Of a stretch of 26,202 nt of DNA, positions 15,008-22,930 are shown piece by piece (the stretch's first letter is position 1; the number at the start of each line of letters is the position of its first letter). The notes under the pieces are model-generated. The model was not told where the DNA came from, searched no databases, and saw nothing but the letters and a program-made list of their open reading frames with translations. The stretch lies in assembly GCA_017304125.1 (NCBI GenBank), contig JAFKLV010000371.1, forward strand, positions 1 to 26,202, in the 5' to 3' direction. The position numbers and the translations under genes were made by a program. The stretch comes from Sphingomonadales bacterium (GTDB lineage Bacteria; Pseudomonadota; Alphaproteobacteria; Sphingomonadales; Sphingomonadaceae).

Positions 15008-15049
15008 CATAGCCCCGCGCTCACCATCCGGGAGGGATATGGGGCTATG
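15008..15049 (+). promoter_or_regulatory. Start-codon-sequestering hairpin before the second TonB receptor gene
   Basis: CATAGCCCC (15008-15016) and GGGGCTATG (15041-15049) are perfect reverse complements. The 3' arm ends exactly with the ATG start codon (15047-15049), so in the mRNA the AUG would pair with CAU. The 24-nt loop holds the purine-rich GGGAGGGAT that should serve as ribosome binding site, and ATCC ahead of it can pair with its GGAT. This would inhibit initiation unless opened. No strong promoter was recognised in 14944-15007. Confidence 0.5.
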
Positions 15050-17500
15050 AAGCGGTCGATTTACGCGCGATTCAACACACTTGCGCTGCTTCCTTTGCTG
15101 GCGGTGCCAGCCGTGGCGCATGCCGGCACGCTGGCCGATGACGGGGCACCGGCCCCCGCGGCGAGCACCGCCGACACCGAGGATACGGTCGTCGTGACCG
15201 GCACGCGGTCGCAGGCGCAGACCCAGTTCACCGCGCTGTCGCCGGTCGATGTCTTTTCGGCCAAGACGATCCAGTCGACCGTTTCGAGCAGCCTCGACAG
15301 CAAGCTCGCGCAGCTCGTGCCGACCTTCACCGTCAAGCGGCTGCCGTCGTCGGACGGCCCGCAATTCGTCCGCCCCGCCTCGCTCGACGGGCTGTCGCCG
15401 GACATGACCTTGGTGATGGTCAACGGCAAACGCTTCCACCGTTCGGCGTTTCTCAACGGCGGCGCGGGCGGCGCGCAGGCGGCGGACCTCGCGCAGATCC
15501 CGTCCTACGACATCAGCCATGTCGAGGTGCTGCGCGACGGTGCCTCGGCGCAATATGGCTCGGATGCGATCGCCGGGGTGATCAACATCATCCTCGATAC
15601 CAAGCCGGGCTTTTCGGCTTATGGTCAGGGCTCGCAATATTATCGCGGCGACGGCCGGCAATGGCAGCTCGGCGGACGTGCGGGCTTCGCGCTGCAGGGC
15701 GGCGGCCATCTCGTCGTGACCGGCGAATATAGCGATTCCGATGCCACCTCGCGCACCGCGCAGCGCCCCGATGCGATCGCGTTTCAGGCCGCCAATCCGC
15801 AGATCGCGGTGCCCAATCCGGTGCAGCATTGGGGCAACCCGGAATTCAAGGCGCTGAAGTTCGCGGTCGATACCGCGACGCCGGTCGGCGAGGCGCTCGA
15901 ATTCTACGCTTTCGGCACCTTTGCCCGCACGCGCGGCGCCAATGACATCAACTGGCGCAACCCGACCCCGGGGGTGAACGACAATATCTTCGGCAAGCCG
16001 GGCGCGCCCTTCTTCCCCGGCTTCGATCTGCGCAAAATCTATCCGGCGGGCTTTGCCCCGCGCGAGGGCATCCGCGCCAATGACGGGCAGGCCGTGGCCG
16101 GGCTGCGCAGCAAGGGATCGTCCAATTTCACGTGGGATCTCAGCGGGTCTTACGGGATCAACGACACGCAGTTCATCCTCAACAATTCGATCAACGCCTC
16201 GCTCGGGCCGGCGAGCCCGTTCAATTTCAACCTCGGGCATCAGGTCCAGCGCGAATTCAACCTCAATGCCGATGCGGTCTATCGGCTCGACCTCGCCGGG
16301 CTGCCGCAGCCGGTGAACATCGCGTTCGGCGCCGAGCGCCGGGTGGAAACCTATAAGATCATCGCGGGCGATCCGGCATCCTATATGGTCGGGCCGGGCG
16401 CCGCCGCCGGGCTGGCCGCGCAGTCGAACGGCTTCCCCGGCTTCGGCCCGACGCAGGCGGGATCGTGGAGCCAGACCGATTATGCCGGCTATCTCGACGT
16501 GCAGGTGCCGCTGACCAATGCCTGGACGGTGGAAGCGGCGCTGCGCGACGAAAATTACAATACGTTCGGCAACACCTTCAATTACAAGTTCTCGACCCGT
16601 TATGAGTTCGCCCCGGGCATCGCGATCCGCGGCGCTTATTCGACCGGGTTCAAGGCGCCGAGCCCCGGCCAGCTCAATTCGACCAGCATCAGCCAGGGCC
16701 TCGACACCAAGACGCTGCAGCTTTTCACCACCGGACGGCTCTCACCGCTCAACCCGGTGGCAGGGTTCTTCGGCGCCAAACCGCTCGAACAGGAGGAATC
16801 GAAGACCGCGACCGCCGGCCTCGTGTGGCGCGCCGCAAACGGGCTGAGCGGGTCGGTCGACCTCTATCAGATCAAGGTGACCAAGCGCTTCAGCCTGTCG
16901 CCGACCTATGTCGTCACCCCGGCGATCCGCCAGCAGCTTGTCGCGCTGGGTGTCGCGGGGGCGAATGATTTCACCAACATCAACTTCTTCACCAACGATT
17001 TCGACACCCGCACGCGCGGCGTCGATCTGGTGGTGTCGTATAATCATGCCCTCGGCGGCGGGCGGATCAATGCGACCGCGGCTTATTCCTACACCGACAC
17101 CAAAGTCACCTCGGGCTCGCTCACCGCGGCGAACAGCCTGATGCAGCGGACGATTTTCGAGAAGGGGCTGCCCAAGCACAATGCCAGCGGCACGATCACC
17201 TATGAAATCGCCGATTTCACGCTGATGGCGCGCGGCCGCTATTATGGCGCGTGGACCGATTCGAGCGGCAATGCGACGGGCGACATCTTCCAGAAATTCG
17301 GTGGCATCGCCTTCTTCGATGCGTCGATCGGCTATCAGGCGACGCGGCAGATCAATGTCCGCATCGGCGCCGAAAATCTGTTCAACACCTATCCCGACAA
17401 GGCGCTGTTCCAGGCCAGCCGCGGCCTCGTCTATTCGCGCAACTCGCCCTATGACACCAATGGCGGCAATTATTACCTCCGCCTCGAATTCCGTTACTGA
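15047..17500 (+). CDS. TonB-dependent outer-membrane receptor paired with a periplasmic PLP enzyme
   Basis: Encodes 817 aa. The signal peptide (about 1-26, ending AVAHA) is followed by a plug domain beginning EDTVVVTGTRSQ. It includes LVMVNGKRFHRSA and ISHVEVLRDGASAQYGSDAIAGVINI, then a large barrel ending LRLEFRY, an aromatic outer-membrane signal. No N-terminal signalling domain is seen. The start ATG lies within a 9-bp inverted repeat. The next gene, a Tat-exported PLP enzyme, begins 14 nt after the stop, so they are certainly co-transcribed. This suggests that the imported ligand is an amino-containing compound processed in the periplasm, for example a peptide, an amino acid conjugate or a siderophore. 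The ligand itself is not readable from the sequence. Confidence 0.93.
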   Translation: MKRSIYARFNTLALLPLLAVPAVAHAGTLADDGAPAPAASTADTEDTVVVTGTRSQAQTQFTALSPVDVFSAKTIQSTVSSSLDSKLAQLVPTFTVKRLPSSDGPQFVRPASLDGLSPDMTLVMVNGKRFHRSAFLNGGAGGAQAADLAQIPSYDISHVEVLRDGASAQYGSDAIAGVINIILDTKPGFSAYGQGSQYYRGDGRQWQLGGRAGFALQGGGHLVVTGEYSDSDATSRTAQRPDAIAFQAANPQIAVPNPVQHWGNPEFKALKFAVDTATPVGEALEFYAFGTFARTRGANDINWRNPTPGVNDNIFGKPGAPFFPGFDLRKIYPAGFAPREGIRANDGQAVAGLRSKGSSNFTWDLSGSYGINDTQFILNNSINASLGPASPFNFNLGHQVQREFNLNADAVYRLDLAGLPQPVNIAFGAERRVETYKIIAGDPASYMVGPGAAAGLAAQSNGFPGFGPTQAGSWSQTDYAGYLDVQVPLTNAWTVEAALRDENYNTFGNTFNYKFSTRYEFAPGIAIRGAYSTGFKAPSPGQLNSTSISQGLDTKTLQLFTTGRLSPLNPVAGFFGAKPLEQEESKTATAGLVWRAANGLSGSVDLYQIKVTKRFSLSPTYVVTPAIRQQLVALGVAGANDFTNINFFTNDFDTRTRGVDLVVSYNHALGGGRINATAAYSYTDTKVTSGSLTAANSLMQRTIFEKGLPKHNASGTITYEIADFTLMARGRYYGAWTDSSGNATGDIFQKFGGIAFFDASIGYQATRQINVRIGAENLFNTYPDKALFQASRGLVYSRNSPYDTNGGNYYLRLEFRY

Positions 17501-17514
17501 GAGAGGCGGCGACC

Positions 17515-18792
17515 ATGACCAACGGCTCCACCCGTCGCGAGCTATTGGGCGCGACCGTTGCGGCGGCTACGCTCGCCGCACCGGTCCGGGCGCTGGCCGG
17601 GGAGAAAGCTGTGAGTGGAGCGATGCCGGGAGACGAAGCTTATTGGCGTACGATCGCCGCGCATTATGATCTGCCCAAGGGCGTGGTGCAGCTCGAAAAC
17701 GGCAATTGGGGGGCGATGGCGCGCCCGGTGCTCGCTGCCTATCAGCGCCACCTTCTGCGGGTGAATACCGAGACTTCCTTCGATTCGCGGCGCGGCTTCG
17801 GTGCGGATGCGATCGCGGTGCGCGATCGTGTTGCGGCGGAGATCGGCGCCGCGCCGGAGGAAATCGCCTTCACCCGCGGCGCGACCGAGGCACTGCTCGG
17901 GCTGATCGGCGGCTATAACCGGCTGCGCGCGGGCGATCAGTTGCTCTATGCCGATCTCGATTATGACAGCATGCAGGCCGGGTTCCGCTCGGTCGCGCGG
18001 CGGCGCGGGCTGGAGGTGGTGACGATCGCACTGCCCGAGCCTGCGACCTATCAGGGCATTATCGACAGTTATGAGGCGGCGCTGAAGGCGCATCCCAAGG
18101 TGCGGCTGATGCTGCTGACCCATGTCAGCCACCGGACCGGGCTGGTGCTGCCGGTGCGCGAGATCGTCGCGATGGCGCGACAGCACGGGGTCGATGTCAT
18201 CGTCGATTCGGCGCATGCCTTCGGCCAGCTCGATTTCAGGGTCGACGATCTGGGCGCCGATTTCGTCGGCTTTACCTGCCAGAAATGGATCGGCGCGCCG
18301 CTCGGCGTCGGGCTGCTCTACATCCGGCGCAACCGGCTCGATGCGATCGACCTGAACCTCGGCGAAGACCCCGGCGCGCACGACACGATCCAGCAGCGCG
18401 TCCACACCGGGACGAGCGACCTTGCCGCCTTGCTGACGGTTAGCGACGCGCTCGATTTCCACCATAGCATCGGCATCCGCGCCAAGGAGGCGCGGCTGCG
18501 CCACCTGCGCGATCTGTGGGCCGGGCCGGCGCGCGACATCGCGGGGATCGAGGTGCTGACGCCGCGCGACCCACGGATGACCTCGGCGCTCACCTCGTTC
18601 CGGCTCGCCGGGGTGACCAGCATGGCCGACAATCGCGCGGTGGCGAAGCAATTGCTCGATCGGTTCGGCATCTTCACCGTCGAGCGCGACGGCCCCGCGC
18701 GCGGCGCCTGCGTCCGCGTGACGCCGGGGGTGTTCACCAGCAGCGACGATGTCGCCCGGCTGGTGACGGCGCTGAAGGCGCTGCGGCGCTGA
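17515..18792 (+). CDS. Tat-exported class V aminotransferase-fold PLP enzyme (PvdN/CefD-like layout)
   Basis: Encodes 425 aa. It begins with a twin-arginine signal, TRRELLGATVAAATLAAPVRALAG in segments TRRELL and a hydrophobic stretch to about residue 29. Class V features follow: TRGATEAL (120-127) for the PLP phosphate, HVSHRTG (203-209), Asp231 and His234 in DSAHAFGQ, and the Schiff-base Lys257 in TCQKWIGAPLGVG. Family relatives include isopenicillin-N epimerases and the periplasmic PvdN of pseudomonads, which tailors pyoverdine. Tat export fits a cofactor-loaded, folded enzyme. The ribosome binding site GAGAGGCGG is well placed, and the start is 14 nt after the TonB receptor gene. It should act in the periplasm on the receptor's ligand. 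Whether it is an epimerase, desulfurase, lyase or transaminase cannot be told. Confidence 0.88.
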   Translation: MTNGSTRRELLGATVAAATLAAPVRALAGEKAVSGAMPGDEAYWRTIAAHYDLPKGVVQLENGNWGAMARPVLAAYQRHLLRVNTETSFDSRRGFGADAIAVRDRVAAEIGAAPEEIAFTRGATEALLGLIGGYNRLRAGDQLLYADLDYDSMQAGFRSVARRRGLEVVTIALPEPATYQGIIDSYEAALKAHPKVRLMLLTHVSHRTGLVLPVREIVAMARQHGVDVIVDSAHAFGQLDFRVDDLGADFVGFTCQKWIGAPLGVGLLYIRRNRLDAIDLNLGEDPGAHDTIQQRVHTGTSDLAALLTVSDALDFHHSIGIRAKEARLRHLRDLWAGPARDIAGIEVLTPRDPRMTSALTSFRLAGVTSMADNRAVAKQLLDRFGIFTVERDGPARGACVRVTPGVFTSSDDVARLVTALKALRR

Positions 18793-18850
18793 CGGCACCG
18801 CGATAGCCGCGAGGATGGGCGCTGGTTTCCCGGCATGCTAGGCAGCGATC

Positions 18851-19477
18851 GTGGCTGACCTTCCCCTGTTTCTCGCCTTTCTCGCGGCGGCGACCGTGCT
18901 GACGATCACGCCGGGCGTCGATACCGCGATGATGCTCCGCACCGCGACGGTCGACGGCCGGCGGCCGGCGATCCTTGCCGGGCTGGGCATCACCGTCGGC
19001 TGCCTGATCTGGGGCGGGGCGGTGTCTCTGGGGCTCGGCGCGCTGCTGCAGGCGTCGGAGCTGGCCTATGCGATCGTCAAGATCATGGGCGCGGCCTATC
19101 TTTGCTGGCTCGGCGCAAAACTGCTGTTCGCGCCGCGGCGGGCGCTGGAGATCATCGGGCAGGCGGCTCCGGCCGCCGGTGGCGGCGCGTTCGTCCGCGG
19201 GCTGCTGACCAATTTGCTCAACCCCAAGATCGGGGTATTCTACGTGACCTTCCTGCCGCAATTCGTGCCGATCCATGCCGATGTCGCGCGCTATTCCTTC
19301 TTCCTTGCCTGCGTTCATGTCGTGCTGACATTGCTGTGGTTCGCCGCACTGATCGCTGCCGCCATTCCGCTCGGTCGGCTGCTCCGCCGGCCGAAAGCGA
19401 TCGAACGGCTCGATCGGCTGACGGGGGGGATATTCATCGCCTTCGGGGTGAAGCTCGCCACCTCGTCCGCGCGTTGA
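18851..19477 (+). CDS. LysE/RhtB-family amino-acid exporter
   Basis: Encodes 208 aa from a GTG start 58 nt after the PLP-enzyme stop. The family pattern is clear: a hydrophobic N terminus with ITPGVDTAMMLRTA, GLGITVGCLIWG, a second helix group with MGAAYLCWLGAKLL, then LLTNLLNPKIGVFYVTFLPQF. About six transmembrane segments are apparent. Members export amino acids or small amine derivatives across the inner membrane using the proton gradient. The position on the same strand behind the receptor and the PLP enzyme suggests, without proving, a link to that unit. The ribosome binding site is weak, so expression could depend on upstream translation or be low. Confidence 0.9.
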   Translation: MADLPLFLAFLAAATVLTITPGVDTAMMLRTATVDGRRPAILAGLGITVGCLIWGGAVSLGLGALLQASELAYAIVKIMGAAYLCWLGAKLLFAPRRALEIIGQAAPAAGGGAFVRGLLTNLLNPKIGVFYVTFLPQFVPIHADVARYSFFLACVHVVLTLLWFAALIAAAIPLGRLLRRPKAIERLDRLTGGIFIAFGVKLATSSAR

Positions 19478-19560
19478 TCGAAAGACCAGCGCGTTCGCGA
19501 TTTTTACTTTCCTTGTTGTCCGGGCAGAATAGATTGGCCGCGAATACCAGGGGAAATGCA

Positions 19561-21018
19561 ATGCGCGGCTGGATCGTTCCATTCATCATGCTGCTGCCGG
19601 GCGCCGCTTTTGCGCAAAGTTCGGCGCAGGGCGACGTTTCGGTCACGATCTACAACAACGATCAGGCGCTGGTTCAGGATACGCGGCAGATCAACCTGGT
19701 GCGCGGGGTCAATCGTCACGAATTCCCCGACGTTTCGGATAGCATCCGCCCCGAAACCGTCCGGCTGTCGATCGCCGATGCCGCGATCATCGAGCAGAAT
19801 TTCGACTATGATCTGCTCTCGCCGAGCGCGCTGATCGAGAAAGCGGTCGGCCAGACGATCACGATCGTGCGCACCAACCCCGCAACGGGAGCGGAAACGC
19901 GCGAGCGCGCCAAGGTGCTGGCGAGCAATGACGGAGTGGTGCTTCAGATCGGCAATGCGATCGAGGTGCTGCGCGATGACGGCCTGCCGGTCCGCGTCGT
20001 CTATGATTCGCTCCCGCCCAATCTGCGGGCGCGGCCGACATTGTCGATCTCGCTCGACAGCAAGACGCCCGGACCGCGACCGGGAACGCTGAGCTATCTT
20101 ACCCGGGGGCTGGGCTGGAACGCCGATTATGTCGCGCTGTTCGACGAAGCCAAAAGCACGATCGACGTTCAGGGTTGGGTGACGCTGCGCAACAACAATC
20201 ACGTCGCCTTCGCCAATGCCGAAACCACGCTGGTGGCGGGGGCGCCCGGCGAGGGCGGTCGCCGCGGCCGCGCCGGGATTGCACCGGGCACCTTGCCGGG
20301 TACCGAGAGCGCCGCTCGCCAGCGGCTGGGCGATTTCTGCCTTTATCCGATCGACCGTCGCGTCACGATCGCGCCCAACCAGCAGAAGCAGGTGAGCTTC
20401 CTGTCGGTCGGGGGCGTGCCGGCTAAGAAGATCTATCGCTTCGCCAACGGCTGGCTGGGTGCGCATAACGAGCCGATGAGCACGCAAACCGTGCTCAGCT
20501 TCTCCAGTTCGCGCAATGGCGGCCTGGGCGATGCGCTGCCCGCCGGCACGGTGCGGGTCTATATCCGCGATGCGAAGGGCCAGCCGCAATTCATCGGTGA
20601 AAATCGTATCGACCACACGCCAATGGGCACGACACTCGCTATCCCCACCGGCGAAGCGTTTGACATCAAGGTCAAACCCACGGTCGAGAAGCGGCAGACG
20701 ATCAAGAGCGACGAATGGGAACGCGGGGCGAAATATCGCATCACCGTCGGCAACAGGCCGCCCAAGGTGGTCACCATCGATTATACGGTCACTTATTATC
20801 GCACCAGCATGAGCTACACGGTGACCAACGCACGGCCCGAACCGGTGACGGTCGAGATCGAACAGGCCGGGCTGGACCGTGGCGGGTGGGAGGATACGCG
20901 CGTCTCCCACGAGAGCATCCCGGGCGAGCAGCGCTCACTCGACGAGCGCGTCTGGCAGGTGACGGTGCCGGCCAATGGCCAGACCGTGCTGACCGCCGAT
21001 TTCGATACGCGCTATTGA
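19561..21018 (+). CDS. Secreted DUF4139-domain protein, first of two tandem paralogues
   Basis: Encodes 485 aa from the ATG at 19561, which has AGGGGAA 6 nt upstream. An open extension further upstream overlaps the exporter gene and was not used. A signal peptide (1-19, ending AFA before QS) is followed by an N-terminal beta domain (VSVTIYNNDQALVQDTR). The DUF4139 region contains YLTRGLGWNADYVALFDE and WVTLRNNNHVAFANAETTLVAG, and later YTVTYYRTSMSYTVTNARPEPVTVEI. Related proteins are annotated as DUF4139 or mucoidy-inhibitor-A-like; no activity is established for this type. It should be periplasmic or surface-located. The next gene, 11 nt downstream, is a clear paralogue, so the two may form a heteromer. 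Confidence 0.85.
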   Translation: MRGWIVPFIMLLPGAAFAQSSAQGDVSVTIYNNDQALVQDTRQINLVRGVNRHEFPDVSDSIRPETVRLSIADAAIIEQNFDYDLLSPSALIEKAVGQTITIVRTNPATGAETRERAKVLASNDGVVLQIGNAIEVLRDDGLPVRVVYDSLPPNLRARPTLSISLDSKTPGPRPGTLSYLTRGLGWNADYVALFDEAKSTIDVQGWVTLRNNNHVAFANAETTLVAGAPGEGGRRGRAGIAPGTLPGTESAARQRLGDFCLYPIDRRVTIAPNQQKQVSFLSVGGVPAKKIYRFANGWLGAHNEPMSTQTVLSFSSSRNGGLGDALPAGTVRVYIRDAKGQPQFIGENRIDHTPMGTTLAIPTGEAFDIKVKPTVEKRQTIKSDEWERGAKYRITVGNRPPKVVTIDYTVTYYRTSMSYTVTNARPEPVTVEIEQAGLDRGGWEDTRVSHESIPGEQRSLDERVWQVTVPANGQTVLTADFDTRY

Positions 21019-21029
21019 GGCGCCGGCGC

Positions 21030-22601
21030 ATGCGCGCGCTTGCCTTGATATTGGCGCTGGCCACCGCCGGGCCGGGTGTCGCGGTCGCGCAAATCGCGCC
21101 GTCGCCGGCCATCGTCACCTCGGCCGGCCCCGACAATGTGTCGGTGACGCTCTATCGCGATCCGCATCGTGCTTCTGGCGCGGCGATCGATCGCGCGGCC
21201 CCCACCGGTTTCGCGCTGATCAGCGAGACACGCACGCTGACCTTGCCGGCCGGGGTTGCGGTCGTGCGGTTCGAAGGGGTGGCGGGGAATATCCTGCCGG
21301 AAAGCGCGCTCGTCACCGGGTTGCCCGCAGGGGTGGAGGAGAAGAATCTCGACGCCAGCCTGTTGTCGCCGCGCAGTCTGTACGATCGCGCGCTCGGGCG
21401 GCGGGTCATGATCCGCCGCACCGATCGCGCGACCGGCAAGGTGGTGATGCAGCAGGCGACGATCCGATCTTCGGCGGATGGTGCGGCGGTGCTGCAGGTC
21501 GCGGGCGAATATACCGATCTCAAATGTTCCGGGATGCCGGAGACGATCGTTTACGACGGGATTCCGCCCGGCCTGTCGGCCAAGCCCACGCTGTCGGTGC
21601 GGACGGTGAGCGCCGCCCAGCGCAAGGTGACGTTGACCTTGTCCTATCTTGCCGGCGGGTTCGACTGGCAGGCGGATTATATCATCGCGATGCAGCCGGA
21701 CGGGCGCAGCGCCGATCTGTTCGCCTGGATCACGCTCGCGTCGAACGACGTCACCAGCTTTGCCGACGCGCAAGCGCAGGTGGTTGCCGGGAAGGTTAAT
21801 CGCGAGCGCCAGCGGACACGTTTCGGCCCGGCGGCCGGTGAACTCGTGCTTAGTTGCTGGTCGATGCCTTCATATCATCTGCAATCGGCCGAGCCGCCCC
21901 TGTTTAGCGTTGCGATGGTGGCGTCAGCGCCACCCCCTCCACCACCCCCTCCACCACCCCCGCCGCCGGCACCGGCGGCGCGGTTCGCAGTGGTGCCGGT
22001 GGCGATGCTCGCCAGTGCGGAGCAGCTTGGCGACCTCAAACTCTATCGTTTTCCCACGCGCGTCACCGTCGCTGCGAAAGCGCAAAAGCAGGTGGCGATG
22101 CTGAGCAAGCCAGCAGTCAAGATGCTGCCGGTCTATCGCGCCGAGATCCGGGGCGAGAATGCGAATAGCTGGCTTGTCCTGCGGACCCGGAATGTCGAGC
22201 AGAACGGGCTGGGCATCGCGCTGCCCAGCGGCAAGGCGGCGGTGTTCAATCAGGTCGACGGGCAATCGCTGCTGGTCGGGGAAAGTTCGATCGCGGACAA
22301 AGCGGTTGGCGAAGAAGTCGAATTCGAGATGGGGGCGTCACCGGCGGCCGCCACGATTGTAAAGGCGGTCAAAGAGAAAAAGCGGCGCATCCGCTATGAG
22401 GCGGTGGTGACCAACGCCAATCCGTGGCCGATCAGCTACGAAGCCGAAATCCTCATGGCCGACGGCGCTACCCTGCGCTCGCCCGGCACGCGGCTGGAGA
22501 AGAAGAACGGCCACCCTTTGTGGGTCATCACCGTTCCCGCCAATGCGACCGCCAAATTGAGCTATGAAGTCAGGTCGCCTGATGACGACGACGCGGCATA
22601 G
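21030..22601 (+). CDS. Secreted DUF4139-domain protein with polyproline run, second paralogue
   Basis: Encodes 523 aa from the ATG at 21030, 11 nt after the first paralogue. A signal peptide (about 1-21, ending AVA before QI) precedes NVSVTLYRDP and the conserved block VIYDGIPPGLSAKPTLSV in the form IVYDGIPPGLSAKPTLSV. YLAGGFDWQADYIIAM aligns by eye with YLTRGLGWNADYVALF of the upstream protein. A run of 13 prolines in APPP...PPAPAA (DNA 21930-21970) separates the N-terminal half from the C-terminal half. It is coded by a 12-nt tandem repeat and is prone to length change; translation of such a run normally needs EF-P. The proline rod could span periplasm or cell wall. The function is unknown. 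Confidence 0.85.
   Translation: MRALALILALATAGPGVAVAQIAPSPAIVTSAGPDNVSVTLYRDPHRASGAAIDRAAPTGFALISETRTLTLPAGVAVVRFEGVAGNILPESALVTGLPAGVEEKNLDASLLSPRSLYDRALGRRVMIRRTDRATGKVVMQQATIRSSADGAAVLQVAGEYTDLKCSGMPETIVYDGIPPGLSAKPTLSVRTVSAAQRKVTLTLSYLAGGFDWQADYIIAMQPDGRSADLFAWITLASNDVTSFADAQAQVVAGKVNRERQRTRFGPAAGELVLSCWSMPSYHLQSAEPPLFSVAMVASAPPPPPPPPPPPPPAPAARFAVVPVAMLASAEQLGDLKLYRFPTRVTVAAKAQKQVAMLSKPAVKMLPVYRAEIRGENANSWLVLRTRNVEQNGLGIALPSGKAAVFNQVDGQSLLVGESSIADKAVGEEVEFEMGASPAAATIVKAVKEKKRRIRYEAVVTNANPWPISYEAEILMADGATLRSPGTRLEKKNGHPLWVITVPANATAKLSYEVRSPDDDDAA
21931..21961 (+). repeat. 12-nt tandem repeat encoding polyproline
   Basis: The unit CACCCCCTCCAC occurs twice in full (21931-21942 and 21943-21954) and a third partial copy follows. 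All copies are in frame in the second DUF4139 gene and give consecutive prolines. Because the unit is a multiple of three, slippage would change the length of the proline rod without shifting the frame. Confidence 0.8.
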
Positions 22602-22636
22602 GAGTGATCGGCGCGTGAAGCTCGTGCGCTGGTGCG

Positions 22637-22665
22637 TTGACCTTTCTCCAATGAGAGAATATTAT
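22637..22665 (+). promoter_or_regulatory. Sigma70-type promoter upstream of the serine hydrolase gene
   Basis: TTGACC (22637-22642) and TATTAT (22660-22665) are separated by exactly 17 nt, making this the best-formed promoter in the window. The -10 box lies inside an inverted repeat TATTATC-N6-GATAATA (22660-22679). A direct repeat TCC(A/G)ATGAGA occurs at 22647-22656 and 22665-22674. The predicted transcript would start near 22672 and carry a leader of about 260 nt. Confidence 0.6.
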
Positions 22666-22679
22666 CCGATGAGATAATA
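22660..22679. promoter_or_regulatory. Operator-like inverted repeat over the -10 box
   Basis: Perfect 7-bp arms TATTATC and GATAATA flank the 6-nt centre CGATGA and cover the -10 box and the likely transcription start. The adjoining GAGAATAT (22655-22662) is the same octamer found in both half-sites of the TetR operator at 11880-11916, which may or may not be meaningful. Confidence 0.45.
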
Positions 22680-22930
22680 GGCCGGCGATTTTGAGTCGCG
22701 CAGGCGCCGTCAAGCGGCGCCGCGCGATCGGGATCGGTGCAGGGGAAGGGGGTGTGCCCGCGTTCGGGCAAAGGTTCGATGCGTGCGCCGTTATTGGTGC
22801 CCGGCGATGCCCGCGGCACCGGCCTCAGAAGCTTGTCTCGCCTCACGAAATCCACCGCAACCGTGATGCCCCGCTTTGCTCGAAAGCGTGCGGAAGCCCT
22901 GAGCTAAATCCCTATATCGAAAGGAAATAG
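22680..22930 (+). ncRNA. Structured 5' leader of the serine hydrolase transcript (candidate)
   Basis: No convincing coding sequence was found in this stretch. Three stem-loops can be drawn: GGCGCCG-TCAAG-CGGCGCC (22703-22721), TGCCCG-CGTT-CGGGCA (22755-22770), and GGTGCC...GGCACC (22796-22820). The downstream gene has its own ribosome binding site (AAAGGAAATAG). It does not match any riboswitch class I can recognise. It may be a regulatory leader or simply a long untranslated region. Confidence 0.35.

Noticed and set aside
14944..15046. A sigma70 promoter or Fur box before the second TonB receptor gene
   Set aside because: TTAACA at 14971 has no matching -10 at proper spacing, and no GATAATGATAATC-like sequence is present.
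14882..16240. A 452-codon minus-strand open frame opposite the second TonB receptor gene
   Set aside because: It spans the end of the Rrf2 gene, the intergenic hairpin and part of the receptor gene, and shows no coding motifs.
22562..22855. A 97-codon minus-strand open frame across the promoter and leader of the serine hydrolase gene
   Set aside because: It overlaps the end of the DUF4139 gene and covers a well-formed opposing promoter. The product shows no pattern and no ribosome binding site was seen.
22691..22930. A 79-codon plus-strand frame ending directly at the serine hydrolase start, as a possible leader peptide or small gene
   Set aside because: It starts at TTG without a ribosome binding site, and its sequence is Arg-rich and patternless. 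The stem-loops explain the stretch as well or better.
22680..22930. Cobalamin or other known riboswitch in the serine hydrolase leader
   Set aside because: I could not find the conserved core of the cobalamin, TPP, SAM or glycine classes; only generic stem-loops are visible.
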